In this document: piece by piece, positions 5,361-5,453 of the stretch | Position numbering within the stretch: position 1 is the stretch's first letter | How the letters are laid out: each line of letters begins with the position of its first letter | NCBI GenBank assembly: GCA_903932565.1 | Contig: CAIZGQ010000270.1 | Span: 1 to 5,453 of the forward strand | Reading direction: 5' to 3' | DNA from: an uncultured Hyphomicrobiales bacterium | GTDB lineage: Bacteria; Pseudomonadota; Alphaproteobacteria; Rhizobiales; Beijerinckiaceae | DNA: 5,453 nt | Notes under the pieces: generated by a model | What the model was told of the DNA's origin: nothing | Seen by the model: only the letters and a program-made list of their open reading frames with translations | Databases searched by the model: none | Made by a program: the position numbers and the translations under genes

Positions 5361-5408
5361 CCCTCACCCGGTCGGCATCCGCCGACCACCCTCTCCCGAG
5401 GGAGAGGG
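5361..5408 (-). repeat. REP-like element D
   Basis: This inverted member of the same family begins with the tail CCCTCACCC (5361-5369). The inner hairpin is GGTCGGC/GCCGACC (5370-5376, 5381-5387, loop ATCC). The outer hairpin is CCCTCTCCC/GGGAGAGGG (5389-5397, 5400-5408). Both hairpins differ in sequence from those of B and C but keep perfect pairing. After it, 5409-5453 shows nothing I can assign. Confidence 0.75.
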
Positions 5409-5453
5409 ATAGAGCTGCAACCCTACTCCCCAACACTCGTCGTCAGCGCCAGC

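Noticed and set aside
5423..5453. Possible 3' end of a minus-strand gene (about 9 codons ending in TAG at 5423)
   Set aside because: Too short to judge; no homology can be read from so few residues.

Overview
The window looks like an alphaproteobacterial chromosome segment, most likely Hyphomicrobiales (Rhizobiales). The reasons are high GC, the Rhizobiales-like L21, L27, Obg and ProB sequences, the partial gene order rplU-rpmA-...-obgE-proB, and REP-like palindromic repeats of a style common in that order. The genus cannot be fixed from sequence reading alone. All genes are on the + strand.

Layout: 1-125 holds two REP-like elements. A sigma70-type promoter at about 151-179 and a leader of about 130 nt precede rplU (L21, 318-680) and rpmA (L27, 783-1058). 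A good rho-independent terminator candidate lies at 1098-1137. After a 327-nt gene-free gap come a secreted DUF3833-like protein (1386-1967) and the ribosome-assembly GTPase ObgE (2006-3094). The space between obgE and the next gene is filled by an array of seven perfect GCTAGC palindromes (3098-3310). A VapB-like ribbon-helix-helix antitoxin (3299-3586) and a PIN-domain VapC-like toxin (3573-4112) follow, overlapping each other. The toxin's stop overlaps the GTG start of proB (glutamate 5-kinase, 4109-5263) by 4 nt. Two more REP-like elements close the window (5293-5408). One of them is identical over 50 bp to an element at the left end.

How it fits together: rplU, rpmA and obgE make large-subunit proteins and the GTPase that helps mature that subunit. 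proB starts proline synthesis and often follows obgE in this order. The unusual part is the toxin-antitoxin cassette wedged between obgE and proB. It has a dense candidate operator array in front and is joined to proB by overlapping stop and start codons, so the cassette's own autoregulation could set or modulate proB expression. The toxin looks altered: it has an in-frame insertion of about 50 residues, and a proline replaces the expected third catalytic aspartate. It may therefore be weak, dead or repurposed. The best candidate for something undescribed is the GCTAGC array together with this altered, proB-coupled VapBC pair.
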